A stretch of 64,000 nucleotides of DNA. Origin: Luteimicrobium album (GTDB taxonomy: Bacteria > Actinomycetota > Actinomycetes > Actinomycetales > Cellulomonadaceae). This document shows, piece by piece, positions 1 to 10,605 of this stretch. Within the stretch, counting starts at the first letter, position 1. Each line of letters begins with the position of its first letter. The notes under the pieces were generated by a model that saw only the letters and a list, made by a program, of their open reading frames with translations, searched no databases and was not told the DNA's origin. A program made the position numbers and the translations under genes. The stretch is from the NCBI RefSeq assembly GCF_030161555.1, contig NZ_BSUK01000001.1:1488001-1552000 (forward strand). Reading direction: 5' to 3'.

Positions 1-2
1 AC

Positions 3-2023
<2,021 letters not shown>

Positions 2024-2030
2024 CCCCGAC

Positions 2031-2119
2031 GTAGTTCGGCCGCCGTACTACTTCGCGGGAGTCGGGCGTTCGCAGCGCCCACCCAGCGACTAGCCTCGAG
2101 ACGACGAGAGAGGAGACCG
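2031..2119 (+). promoter_or_regulatory. gcvP-gcvT spacer with small hairpin and possible promoter
   Basis: An imperfect stem GTAGT/ACTAC (2031-2051, with an inner GGC/GCC pairing) follows the gcvP stop. A TAGCCT hexamer at 2091-2096 resembles an actinobacterial -10 box, with TTCGCA 16 bp upstream as a weak -35. It would start a short leader holding the ribosome binding site GAGAGGAG of gcvT. The spacer lacks the conserved core of a glycine riboswitch. The promoter is inferred and weakly supported. Confidence 0.3.
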
Positions 2120-3301
2120 ATGACGACCTCCGTAGAGACCCCCGACGACGCCGCGACGACCGAACCGCGGCACACGCCGCTCCACGACGAGCACGTCGCG
2201 CTCGGTGCCACGCTCACCGAGTTCGGCGGCTGGCTGATGCCGCTCCGGTACGCGAGCGACCTCGCCGAGCACCGTGCCGTGCGGTCGGCGGCGGGCCTGT
2301 TCGACCTGTCGCACATGGGCGAGATCCGCCTCCGCGGCCCGGAGGCGGGCACCGCGCTCGACGTCGCCCTCGTGGGCTGGCTGTCCCAGGTCCAGCCGGG
2401 CCGGGCGCGCTACTCGATGATCACGAACGAGTTCGGCGAGGTGATCGACGACCTCGTCGTGTACCGGCTCGCGGACGACGACTTCATGGTCGTCGCGAAC
2501 GCGTCGAACGCCCCGGTCGTGGCGCGCGAGCTCGTGAGCCGCGCGGCCCCTTTCGACGTCGAGGTCACGGACGAGTCGGAGGCGACCGCGCTGATCGCGG
2601 TGCAGGGCCCGCTCGCGGAGCAGATCGTCACCGGGCTCGCCGCGGGCGACGCCGACAAGGTCCGCGCGCTGAGGTACTACGCGAGCGTCCCGGCGACGGT
2701 CGCGGGGGTCGAGGCGCTCGTCGCCCGTACCGGGTACACGGGCGAGGACGGGTTCGAGCTCTTCGTCCCGGCCGACCACGCGGTCGCGCTGTGGCGCTCC
2801 CTGCTCGGCACGGGCGCCGAGGACGGCCTGGTCCCCGCCGGCCTCTCGGCGCGCGACTCGCTCCGCCTCGAGGCCGGGATGCCGCTCTACGGGCACGAGC
2901 TCGACCTCACCACCACCCCCTACGACGCGGGCCTCGGGCGCGTGGTGCGCCTCGACAAGACCACCGACGACGGCGCCGTCCTCGACTTCGTGGGCCGCGC
3001 GGCCCTCGCGTCGCGTCGGGCCTCCGAGCCGGCCCGCGTGCTTGTGGGCCTGGGCGCCGCGGGCCGCCGGGCCGCACGCGAGGGCGACCACGTCGTCGTG
3101 CGGGGGCACGTGCCCCAGATCGTCGTGGGGACGGTGACGAGCGGTGCGCCGTCGCCGACGCTCGGCCACGCGATCGCCATGGCGTACGTGACCCCGGAGG
3201 TGTCGGCGGTCGGGTCCGAGCTCGCCGTCGACGTCCGCGGGCGCGAGGAGCCGATGGAGGTCGTCGAGCTGCCGTTCTACCGTCGTCCCGAGAAGGCCTG
3301 A
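2120..3301 (+). CDS. gcvT: Aminomethyltransferase (T protein) of the glycine cleavage system
   Basis: This 393-residue T protein transfers the methylene carbon from aminomethyl-lipoyl-GcvH to tetrahydrofolate and releases ammonia. Length and motifs are typical: FDLSHMGEI near residue 55, the R-x-G-Y-T-GEDGFE segment near residue 195, and the LEAGMPLYGHELD region near residue 255. The ATG at 2120 follows GAGAGGAG at good spacing. One small oddity is FGGWLMPLRY near residue 35, where many homologues have an acidic residue in place of the Leu. The gene sits between gcvP and gcvH in the same direction. Confidence 0.95.
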   Translation: MTTSVETPDDAATTEPRHTPLHDEHVALGATLTEFGGWLMPLRYASDLAEHRAVRSAAGLFDLSHMGEIRLRGPEAGTALDVALVGWLSQVQPGRARYSMITNEFGEVIDDLVVYRLADDDFMVVANASNAPVVARELVSRAAPFDVEVTDESEATALIAVQGPLAEQIVTGLAAGDADKVRALRYYASVPATVAGVEALVARTGYTGEDGFELFVPADHAVALWRSLLGTGAEDGLVPAGLSARDSLRLEAGMPLYGHELDLTTTPYDAGLGRVVRLDKTTDDGAVLDFVGRAALASRRASEPARVLVGLGAAGRRAAREGDHVVVRGHVPQIVVGTVTSGAPSPTLGHAIAMAYVTPEVSAVGSELAVDVRGREEPMEVVELPFYRRPEKA

Positions 3302-3367
3302 CGGGCGCCTCCCGCCCACGAACCCCCGACCTCAGACCCGCTGAGCCGACCACCGGAAGGACTACCC

Positions 3368-3745
3368 ATGGCCGACGCGACTTTCCCCGCGCAGCTCCAG
3401 TACACCGTCGAGCACGAGTGGCTCGACGGCTCCGACCCGGCGGTCGTCGGGATCACCTCGACCGCTGCCGAGGCGCTGGGCGACATCGTCTACCTCGAGC
3501 TCCCCGCGGTCGGTGACGACATCACGGCCGGCACCGTGATCGGCGAGATCGAGTCGACCAAGTCCGTCTCGGAGCTCTACTCGCCCGTCACGGGCACGGT
3601 CGTGGCGGTCAACGACGCCGCGGTCGACGACCCGTCGCTCGTGAACTCCGACCCGTTCGGCGAGGGCTGGCTGCTCAAGGTCGACGTGAGCGAGGTCGGC
3701 CCGGTCCTGACGGCCGAGGAGTACCAGGCCCAGGTCGGGGCCTGA
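3368..3745 (+). CDS. gcvH: Glycine cleavage system H protein
   Basis: This is the 125-residue lipoyl carrier that shuttles the aminomethyl group between P and T proteins. The lipoylation lysine is visible in [15 protein letters not shown] near residue 64. The protein is full length, with a normal VEHEWL N-terminal motif. The ATG follows GGAAGGAC. It lies 66 bp after gcvT and is most likely cotranscribed with gcvP and gcvT. Confidence 0.96.
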   Translation: MADATFPAQLQYTVEHEWLDGSDPAVVGITSTAAEALGDIVYLELPAVGDDITAGTVIGEIESTKSVSELYSPVTGTVVAVNDAAVDDPSLVNSDPFGEGWLLKVDVSEVGPVLTAEEYQAQVGA

Positions 3746-3747
3746 GC

Positions 3748-4455
3748 GTGCGCGCCGCGGGCCGGCGGGCGCTCGTGCTCGCCGGCCGCGGCCGGTACGA
3801 GGACCCGTGGCACGACACCGCCGCCACGTCCCACGAGGTCGCGACGGCGCTCGGCGAGGTCGGCGTCGCCGCGGAGGTCCGCGGGACGTTCACGGGCGCG
3901 TTCGGCGACCTGGCCGCGTTCGACCTCGTGGTCGTGAACGCCTGCTCCGCGCGTCCCGCCCCTGATGGTGAGATCGACGGGGACGACGACGCCTGGGGCG
4001 ACGCGCTCACCGCCCTGGGCGCGTGGGCGTCGTCGGGCGGGCGGCTGCTCGCGCTGCACCAGGCGGCGAACGCCTTCCAGGACCGCCCGGCGTGGGCTAA
4101 GACCTGGCACGGCATGCTCGGCGGGAGCTGGGTCCCGGGACGCTCGATGCACCCCGAGCGCGGGCCGGGGACGTTCGACGTCCGCGACCTCGCGCACCCG
4201 GTGACGCGCGGGCTCGCCGGCCCCGACGCGACCCTCACCGCCGACGACGAGCGCTACTCCTACCTCGACGTGGCGCCCGAGGCGCACGTCCTCGTGACCC
4301 AGCGCCACGACGACGTCGACCACCCCGTGGTCTGGACCCACGACGCGCACGGCGGGCTCACGGTCTACGACGCGCTCGGTCACGACGCGCGCGCCTACCG
4401 CGAGCCCGTCCGGCGCCGGCTGCTGCAGCGCGAAGCGCTGTGGGTGCTGGGCTGA
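3748..4455 (+). CDS. ThuA-like domain protein
   Basis: This 235-residue protein matches the ThuA family (glutamine-amidotransferase-like fold, named for trehalose utilization). Supporting segments are an N-terminal ALVLAGRGRYEDPWHDT, a strand FDLVVVNAC near residue 56, GGRLLALHQAANAF near residue 94, and a C-terminal PVVWTHDAHGGLTVYDALGH. The start is GTG at 3748, only 2 bp after the gcvH stop, so it is probably read with the gcv genes. Family members act in sugar metabolism or are uncharacterised; the substrate here is unknown. Confidence 0.8.
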   Translation: MRAAGRRALVLAGRGRYEDPWHDTAATSHEVATALGEVGVAAEVRGTFTGAFGDLAAFDLVVVNACSARPAPDGEIDGDDDAWGDALTALGAWASSGGRLLALHQAANAFQDRPAWAKTWHGMLGGSWVPGRSMHPERGPGTFDVRDLAHPVTRGLAGPDATLTADDERYSYLDVAPEAHVLVTQRHDDVDHPVVWTHDAHGGLTVYDALGHDARAYREPVRRRLLQREALWVLG

Positions 4456-4535
4456 GGGTCGTCGTACCGAGGCCGTGCCCTACGGGCCGCGGCGTGCCAC
4501 GATGGAGGCACACCGGCTCGGGGGAGGACGGAACC

Positions 4536-4970
4536 ATGACGCCCGAAGGCGGACGCCGACGCTCCACGGTGCTCACGTGGGCGATCGTGTCCGCGACCGT
4601 CGTCGTGTGGCTCGGGCTCCTCGTCTGGACCCGGGACCAGGACGGCAGCGTCTGGGGCGCGGTCGCGTCGTTCTTCCTCTACGGCGTCTTCGCCGTCGCG
4701 GTGGTCTGGCGGGTCGTCCGCGAGGCCGTGCGCAAGGACCCCGCCCCCGTGCGCCGCGTCGTCGGCCCCGGGATGCAGGGGCTGGGCGAGGTCCAGGACA
4801 TCTACCTCGGGCGCAAGCCGCTCCCGCCGCCCGTCTACGCGGCGCCCGAGGGCGTCGTGGCGGAAGCGGTCGTCGACCGCCCCGACCCGCTCGACGCGGA
4901 CGTGTGGGTCGTCCGGTCCGACGGCTCGTGGACGCCCCGCGGCGGGGTCAGCGGCGGGTCAGCCGCGTGA
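4536..4970 (+). CDS. Small membrane protein of unknown function
   Basis: This 144-residue protein has two predicted transmembrane segments, TVLTWAIVSATVVVWLGLL (about 11-29) and a second at about 41-63. A basic stretch follows, then a hydrophilic tail rich in Pro, Asp and Val. The ATG at 4536 was chosen because GGGGGAGGA lies just upstream and because the open frame before it has no hydrophobic signal. Its 3' end overlaps the convergent methyltransferase gene by 23 bp. I do not recognise the family. Confidence 0.7.
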   Translation: MTPEGGRRRSTVLTWAIVSATVVVWLGLLVWTRDQDGSVWGAVASFFLYGVFAVAVVWRVVREAVRKDPAPVRRVVGPGMQGLGEVQDIYLGRKPLPPPVYAAPEGVVAEAVVDRPDPLDADVWVVRSDGSWTPRGGVSGGSAA

Positions 4971-6096
4971 CGACCTCGTAGTGGTGCGTCTGCGGGAACA
5001 TGTCGAGCGGCCGCACGTGCGTGGGACGCAGCGACGGCATCGCCGCCAGGTCCCGGGCGAGCGTCACGGCGTTGCAGCTCGAGTAGACGACGTCCCGGAC
5101 CCCTGACGCCTCGAGCCAGCCCGCGAGCTCCGACCCGATCCCGCGCCGGGGCGGGTTGACCACCACGAGGTCGGGGACGTCGTCGGGCGCGGACGCGAGC
5201 GCGAAGCTCGTGGCGTCGTCGGCGACGAACCGCATGCCCTCCAGTCCCGCGTCGCGGGCCGTGAGCGCGGCGCTCGCCACGGCCTCCCGGCTGGTCTCGA
5301 CGCCCACGACCTCGCGACCCGGCGCGGCGCAGTGCAGCGCGAACCCGCCGACGCCGCAGTACAGGTCCCACAGGCGCGCGGGCGCGGCCTCGTCGACCCA
5401 GGCGGCGACCTGGTCGTACAGCGCCTGCGCGACGAGGGTGTTCGTCTGGAAGAAGCTCTGCGGCCGCAGGTGGAGATCGAGCCCGCCGACCCGCATCTCG
5501 AGCGTCTCCCGCTCGGTCAGCACGATCTCGAGGTCGCCCTCGAGGATAGCCTTGTGCTCCGGCTGGACGTTCACCGACGCGACCGCGAGTCCCGGCAGCG
5601 CCCCGCGCAACCACCCGAGGTGCTTGCGGATGCGGGCGACCGGCTCTTGCGAGCGCAGCACCCACCGCACCATGACCTCGCCCGACGGCGCCTGGGTCAC
5701 GATGACGTACTTGAGCTCGCCGCGCCGCGTGGGGACGTCGTAGGGGACGAGGCCGGCCCGGGTCACGAACGCGGCGAGCGGCCCGAACGCCGCCTGGAGG
5801 CTCACGGGGTAGAGCCCGCAGTCGGTCAGGTCGACCCCCGTCGCACCCGAGTGGTCGCGGTGGTCGAGGATCCCCAGGACGGGCGCGTCGACGGAGCCCG
5901 TCACGACCATCTTCGCCTTATTGCGGAAGCCCGACTCGGGTCCGACGAACGGCTCGAGCCACACGGCCTCCCCGCCGCCGACGGCGTCCAGCAGCTCCCG
6001 GCACCGCGCCACCTTGTCCATGACCTGCGTCGCGTACGGCTGCCCCATGAGCGCGCACGACCGGCACTCGCCGGCGTCGAAGTGGGGGCACTGCAC
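4948..6096 (-). CDS. rlmC: 23S rRNA (uracil-5)-methyltransferase, RlmC/RumB type
   Basis: This 382-residue protein is a SAM-dependent m5U methyltransferase of the TrmA/RlmC/RlmD family. The N terminus MQCPHFDAGECRSCALMGQP carries the cysteines that bind the 4Fe-4S cluster, with a fourth in TDCGLYP near residue 92. It lacks the TRAM domain, which favours RlmC over RlmD. The SAM motif is LWDLYCGVGGFALHCA, and the catalytic cysteine is in VVYSSCNAVTLARDL near residue 340. It lies 38 bp downstream of the GH15 gene on the same strand. The exact target uridine cannot be read from sequence. Confidence 0.88.
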   Translation of the reverse strand: MQCPHFDAGECRSCALMGQPYATQVMDKVARCRELLDAVGGGEAVWLEPFVGPESGFRNKAKMVVTGSVDAPVLGILDHRDHSGATGVDLTDCGLYPVSLQAAFGPLAAFVTRAGLVPYDVPTRRGELKYVIVTQAPSGEVMVRWVLRSQEPVARIRKHLGWLRGALPGLAVASVNVQPEHKAILEGDLEIVLTERETLEMRVGGLDLHLRPQSFFQTNTLVAQALYDQVAAWVDEAAPARLWDLYCGVGGFALHCAAPGREVVGVETSREAVASAALTARDAGLEGMRFVADDATSFALASAPDDVPDLVVVNPPRRGIGSELAGWLEASGVRDVVYSSCNAVTLARDLAAMPSLRPTHVRPLDMFPQTHHYEVVTRLTRR

Positions 6097-6134
6097 GCAC
6101 CGAGCCTACGGGCGCTCCGCCCACCGTCCGAAGC

Positions 6135-7971
6135 TCACGCCGGCGGACGCGCCAGGCGCTGCGCCGTCTCGAGCAGCGTCGCGTGCACGAACGCCTGCGG
6201 CAGGTTGCCGCGGAGCCGCCGCTCGGCGACGTCGTACTCCTCGGCGAACAGGCCGGGCGGGCCGCACGCGGCGGCCGTCCGCTCGAACCAGCGGAACGCC
6301 TCCGCCAGGTCGCCCTCGTACCACCAGGCCAGCGCCGTCGTGAAGCCGCAGAGCAGGAACGCTCCTCGGCCTCGCCCAGCGGACGCTCGTCGGGGGCGAA
6401 CCGGTAGACGAAGCCGTCGCGGGCCAGCTCGGACACCACGGCCCGCAGGGTGGCGCGGGTGCGCGGGTCGTCGGCCGGCAGCGCGCCACGCACCGGCGCG
6501 AGCAGCAGGCTCGCGTCGGTGCCCGCCGCGCCCGGGCTCCGGGCCCACGCGCCGTCGGGCCGCAGGCACCGCTCCGAGGTGCGCGCGAGGATCGTGTCCG
6601 CGAGCGTCGCGAGCTCCCCGCCCCGGTGGCGGTCGCTCACCGCCGCGGCGGCCCGCAGGCCCGCGACGACGGCGAGCCGGGACTGGGACCACCAGTCGTC
6701 GTCGAGCTCCCAGATCCCCGCGTCGGGCTCGTCCCAGCGGTCCCGTGCGACCTCGCACATGAGCTCCAGCGCGCGCCGTCCGTCGCCGTCGAGGTGGTCG
6801 AGAGCCGCCGCCCGGGCCAGGAGCAGGAGCACCTCGCCCACCGTGTCGAGCTGGAACTGGTCGACCACGTGGTTCCCGACGACGTCCGAACCGCCGGGGT
6901 AGCCGAGCAGGTCGAGCCGGCGCTCGCGGGGCAGGTCGGCGCCGTCGACGGTGTACGCGGGGGCGGGGGCGGGCCCGTGCTCGAGGATGCGGGCGACCGC
7001 GTAGGCCACGGCGTCGTCGAGGAGCGGGTGCGGCTCGTCGACGGCGGCGGCGTGCCCCGCGTACGCCTGGTCGCGCAGCCAGACGTACCGGTAGTCGTAG
7101 TTGCGCCCGCCGCCGGCGCGCTCCGGGAGCCCCAGGGTCGCGGCCGCGACCATGCCGCCGCCCGGCACCGTGAGGCCGCGGAGCACCGCGTAGGCGTGCC
7201 GCGCGTCGCGGGGGCTGACCGTGTCCTCGAAGGGCGGCACCATGGCCGCCCACCATTGCGCGGTGGTGTCCCAGAGTTGCGCCGCCGACGGCGGCTCGCT
7301 CTCGTCCCGGTCGAAGGGCCGGTCCGACACCTCGAGCAGCAGGTCCCGGTGCTCACCCGCGGCGAGCGTCGTCTCGACCACGAACGTCCCGCGCCAGGGC
7401 CCGGACCGGGGCCGGGTCGCGTCGTCGGCCCCCACCAGCGGAACCACAGGTCGCCCACCCGCCCGCTCCATGCGCGCCCCCAGGCCCGGCCCGTGCCCTC
7501 CGGCCGCCGGACGTCGCGCGGACGGTCGGCGCCGAAGTGCGCCCGGAGGTCGAGGACGATCCGCAGGGGGACGTCCTCCGTGTCCGCGCGGACGCTCCGC
7601 AGGAGCCTCACGACGTGCGGGTCGCCGGGCGCGACGAGCGCGTCCCGTCCGGCGATCGTCGCTCCGGCCGTGATCCAGCGCGCGCCCCACACGAGCGTCC
7701 CCGGTTCGTACGACCCGCCCGCCACGTACGGGACGAGCGGCGTCACGGCGTAGACGCCCTCCCCGCCGACGAGAGCGGACAGCACTGCGTCGTCGTGCCA
7801 GGTCGGCGCGCACAGCCAGACGAGGTCGCCGCGCGGCCCGACGAGCGCGCCGCGGTGGCCGTCCCCGAGGAACGCGTAGTCGCGCTGCGGGTGCGGACCG
7901 TAGTGCTCCCACGCGCGCGGTTGCGAGGGTGCTGCGCCGCGGCGGGCCGGGGGCCCGGAGCGGGGGCTCAC
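6135..7971 (-). CDS. Glycoside hydrolase family 15 protein (glucoamylase/trehalase-like), two frameshifts
   Basis: Reconstructed, this is a protein of about 612 residues. An N-terminal beta-sandwich starts at EHYGPHPQRDYAFLGDGH, followed by an (alpha/alpha)6 barrel with RYVWLRDQAYAGHAA and a catalytic Glu region PRERRLDLLGYPGGSD. A second motif is AGIWELDDDWWSQSRLA. Related actinobacterial proteins hydrolyse alpha-glucans or trehalose; the substrate is unproven. The start is GTG at 7971, overlapping the stop of the upstream SDR (GTGA), which implies translational coupling. Frame is lost near 7429-7433 and near 6364. Adding one G on the coding strand at each site restores WWGADDATRP and EAEGAFLLCGF, so both are probably sequencing errors. 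Confidence 0.85.
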
Positions 7972-9004
7972 GAACGGCCCGCCGCCCGCGCGGACGCGAG
8001 GCCGGCCAGCGTCGCCACCGCCCCCGCCGCCGTGAGCTCGAGCACCCGGCGGTGCCGCGTCGCCCAGGCCTGCACGCTCGAGCCGTGGGCACGATCGTCG
8101 AAGATGCCGTGCGCCCCGAAGTCGCGGCCGTCCTGCCCATCGGCGGCCTCCCACAGGTTGGCCGGCTGGTCGGGCGAGCGCGGGTCCGCCGTCTGCTGCG
8201 AGTCGAAGCCTGTGCGCGCGAGGTACCGGTCGAGGAGCCCGGGCACGACGGCGTTGAGCCCGATCGTCCCGGCCGTGCTGGCACCGATCCACCACTCCCG
8301 ACGCTGCGGGTGGTCTACGGCCCACGCGACCGCGCGCGCCGCGACCTCGGGCTGGTAGATCGGGGGACCGGCTGCGCCTACCATGGTAGCCGCGACAGCA
8401 CCCACGAGAACTGCGGCGTGTTCACCGCGGGCATCTGGACCATGGTGATCCGCACGCGGGACCTCTCGTGCAGCAGCTTGCAGCGCACCGACTCCGTGAA
8501 GCCCTGGATCGCGTGCTTCGCGCCGCAGTAGGCGCTCTGCAGCGGGATCCCGCGGTAGGCGAGGGCCGATCCCACCTGCACGCCGACGCCGCGGTCGCGC
8601 GGCCGCATCCGGCGCAGCGCGGCGAGGGTCCCGTAGACGTAGCCGAGGTAGCTCACCTCGGTGACGCGCCGGAACTCGTCGGGGGCGATCTCGTGCGCCG
8701 GCGCGAACACGGACGTAAACGCGACGTTGACCCAGGTCTCGATCGGTCCTGCCTCGTCCTCGACGCGCTGGGCGGCCGCCTCGACGGCGTCCGCGTCGGA
8801 CACGTCGACCTCGACCACGAGCGGTTGCCCGCCGGCGGCCGCGACGTCCCGGGCTGCCGCCTCCAGCCCGACCCGGCCTCGCGCGAGCAGCGCTACGGTG
8901 CCTCCCCGCCGCGCCAGCTCGACGGCGGTCGCCCGCCCGATGCCGGCGCTCGCCCCCGTCACGACGACGGTCCCACGGCCCTGCGGCGCGCTCCCGGTCG
9001 ACAT
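7968..9004 (-). CDS. Short-chain dehydrogenase/reductase, one frameshift
   Basis: This is an SDR with an extended C-terminal region, about 345 residues when repaired. The NAD(P) motif is TGASAGIG near residue 18. The catalytic Ser and Y-x3-K are in GSALAY...SAYCGAKHA near residues 150-170. The frame breaks near 8385; one added C on the coding strand gives SRLPMVGAAGPPIYQPEVAA and continues into a tail with a hydrophobic segment near the end (VLELTAAGAVATLAGLA). The start ATG at 9004 was chosen over upstream codons because the Rossmann motif follows directly. SDR and GH15 genes are coupled, but the substrate link is unknown. Confidence 0.82.
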
Positions 9005-9347
9005 GCCTCGATTACAGGCACGAGGGCGCACCCCTCGCACGACGGCGGCCGTGCGAGGAGCAGGGAAACCGTCGCCGAACCGTGACCTCGCGCGGTTGCG
9101 GGCTCGTCCGCGGGCCCGGAGACTGGCGCTGCGATCACCGGTCGCTCCGGCGGTGTCGCCGGGTGCCGGGGTCACAACTGCAGATCGCACGGACCCCCAC
9201 GCAGGGCCAGTGAGCGCCGCGACAGACCGCTCGAAAAGAATCTTCGCGAACTCGCGTCATGAACCCACGTGTCCTCCGTCTCTCCATGTACCAACACCGT
9301 TCGGTCCCGGACGCACCCCGAGGACCGGGGAACACCTGGAGGATCAG
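9005..9347. other. Divergent intergenic region between SDR and HTH genes
   Basis: This 343-bp stretch holds no convincing gene. It contains a hairpin with arms CCTCGCACG (9033-9041) and CGTGCGAGG (9050-9058), about 30 bp upstream of the SDR start and therefore in its likely leader. Nearer the HTH gene is an AT-richer stretch around 9232-9245 that may hold its promoter. The HTH gene's ribosome binding site is GGAGGAT. An open frame continues upstream of the HTH start, but its composition is not protein-like. Confidence 0.5.
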
Positions 9348-9581
9348 ATGAGCATCATGGAGATGACTCGACCCGACGCCGACCTCGCGAGCACCCTGAC
9401 GCGCCGCGAGCGCGTGGTGCTGTCTCACCTCTCGGAGGACGTGACGCTCGAGCAGGTCGCGACCCAGCTCTTCGTGACGCGCAACACCGTCAAGTCGCAG
9501 GTCCGCTCGCTGTACCGCAAGCTCGGGGTCTCGACGCGCGCCGAGGCGCTCGAGTACGCCCGCCGCGTCGGCCTGCGCTGA
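9348..9581 (+). CDS. Stand-alone LuxR-type helix-turn-helix protein
   Basis: This 77-residue protein is essentially one GerE/LuxR DNA-binding domain: [15 protein letters not shown], then [20 protein letters not shown] as the recognition helix-turn-helix, then [16 protein letters not shown]. It has no receiver, GAF or ATPase domain. The start at 9348 follows GGAGGATC. Such single-domain proteins act as small activators or as competitors of larger LuxR proteins. The target is unknown. It is transcribed away from the SDR-GH15 pair and is followed by a Nudix gene. Confidence 0.85.
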   Translation: MSIMEMTRPDADLASTLTRRERVVLSHLSEDVTLEQVATQLFVTRNTVKSQVRSLYRKLGVSTRAEALEYARRVGLR

Positions 9582-9676
9582 CCACCCACGGCCCGTCGTC
9601 GGGCGCCCGCAACGCCGCGGACGCACGACGGGCCGCAGCACCCGAGGCGGACGGCTCCGGGTGGGAGACTTCCGTC

Positions 9677-10093
9677 ATGGAACCCCGCCGCCTGGTCGTC
9701 GCCGCCGCGATCGTGGACGACGTCGCCGCCCCGAGCGTGCTCCTCGCGGGCCGGCGGACCTGGCCGGCGGAGCTCGCGGGCCGGTGGGAGTTCCCCGGAG
9801 GGAAGGTCGACGAGGGCGAGGACCCGGTCGCAGCGCTGCACCGGGAGCTCGCCGAGGAGCTCGGGGTGGTGGCCGAGCTCGGTCCTGAGTTCACCACGCC
9901 CGACGGCGGCGCCTGGCCGATCACGCCCCGTCACGTCATGCGGCTGTGGCTCGCCCGCGTGGTGTCGGGCGAGCCGGCACCGATCGAGGTCCACGACCAG
10001 CTCCGGTGGCTGCCGCGCGGGTCGTGGCTCGACGTGCCCTGGCTGGACGGCGACGTCCCGATCGTCGAGGCCCTGGTCGCGCGTTTCCCGTGA
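9677..10093 (+). CDS. Nudix hydrolase, MutT-like
   Basis: This 138-residue protein carries a complete Nudix box near residues 38-60 ([17 protein letters not shown] then AEELG), with the RELxEELG metal-binding glutamates intact. [15 protein letters not shown] and LRWLPRGSW resemble MutT/8-oxo-dGTP diphosphatases that clean the nucleotide pool, but closely related proteins act on other nucleotides. The ATG at 9677 starts directly before the first beta strand [10 protein letters not shown]. It ends 34 bp before the convergent MarR gene. Confidence 0.88.
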   Translation: MEPRRLVVAAAIVDDVAAPSVLLAGRRTWPAELAGRWEFPGGKVDEGEDPVAALHRELAEELGVVAELGPEFTTPDGGAWPITPRHVMRLWLARVVSGEPAPIEVHDQLRWLPRGSWLDVPWLDGDVPIVEALVARFP

Positions 10094-10126
10094 GCCCGTC
10101 GTCGCACCGGGACGAGGCCGGGGCTT

Positions 10127-10605
10127 TTAGCGCAGCGCGTCGTTGAGGCGCGCCAGGGTGACGGCGAGGTCGGTGAGCTCGTGGTCCGACCAATCCGCGA
10201 AGCTCGCACCGAGCGCCGTCTTCCGACGTTCGCGCTGCGTCGCGACCCAGCCCTCCCCGAGCTCCGTGAGGCCGAGGATGTGCGCGCGGCCGTCGTCCGG
10301 GTCGGGGCGGCGCGCGACGAACCCGAGACGTTCGAGGCAGGCGAGCTGGCGTCCGACGGTCGGCTTCCCGACGCCGAAGTGCTCCGCGAGGTCGCTCGGC
10401 CGGCTCTCCCCGGCCTCCGCGAGCCGGACGAGCAGGCTGTAGGCGGCGGCGTCGACGCCGCGGTGGACCTGCTCCGCCATCCGGCGGGAGGCCCCCGGGT
10501 GCGGCGGACGAGCATCGCGAGCTCGCGCTCGACGGCGTCGATGCCCGCCTCGTCCGTCGCCTCCGGGTGTGCCGCCCCGAGGACCGCTCCCGCGATCGCC
10601 GTCAA
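10127..10605 (-). CDS. MarR-family transcriptional regulator, one frameshift
   Basis: Repaired, this is a winged-helix regulator of about 159 residues. The DNA-binding part is ESRPSDLAEHFGVGKPTVGR followed by the wing RRPDPDDGRAHILGLTELG. Frame is lost at the run 10492-10496; one added G on the coding strand gives VRRTRGASRRMAEQ. The proposed start is TTG at 10605, overlapping the stop of the efflux gene (TTGA), so the two are probably translationally coupled. It is expected to repress the efflux operon, and two matching palindromes lie at that promoter (12344-12385). Its ligand is unknown. Confidence 0.8.

Noticed and set aside
2024..2119. Glycine riboswitch in front of gcvT
   Set aside because: The 96-bp spacer is too short for the aptamer and lacks the conserved core; only a small hairpin is present.
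8376..8405. Genuine premature stop in the SDR gene
   Set aside because: One extra C in the coding-strand CC before ATGG bypasses the TAG and restores the family's C-terminal region, in line with the other single G/C losses.
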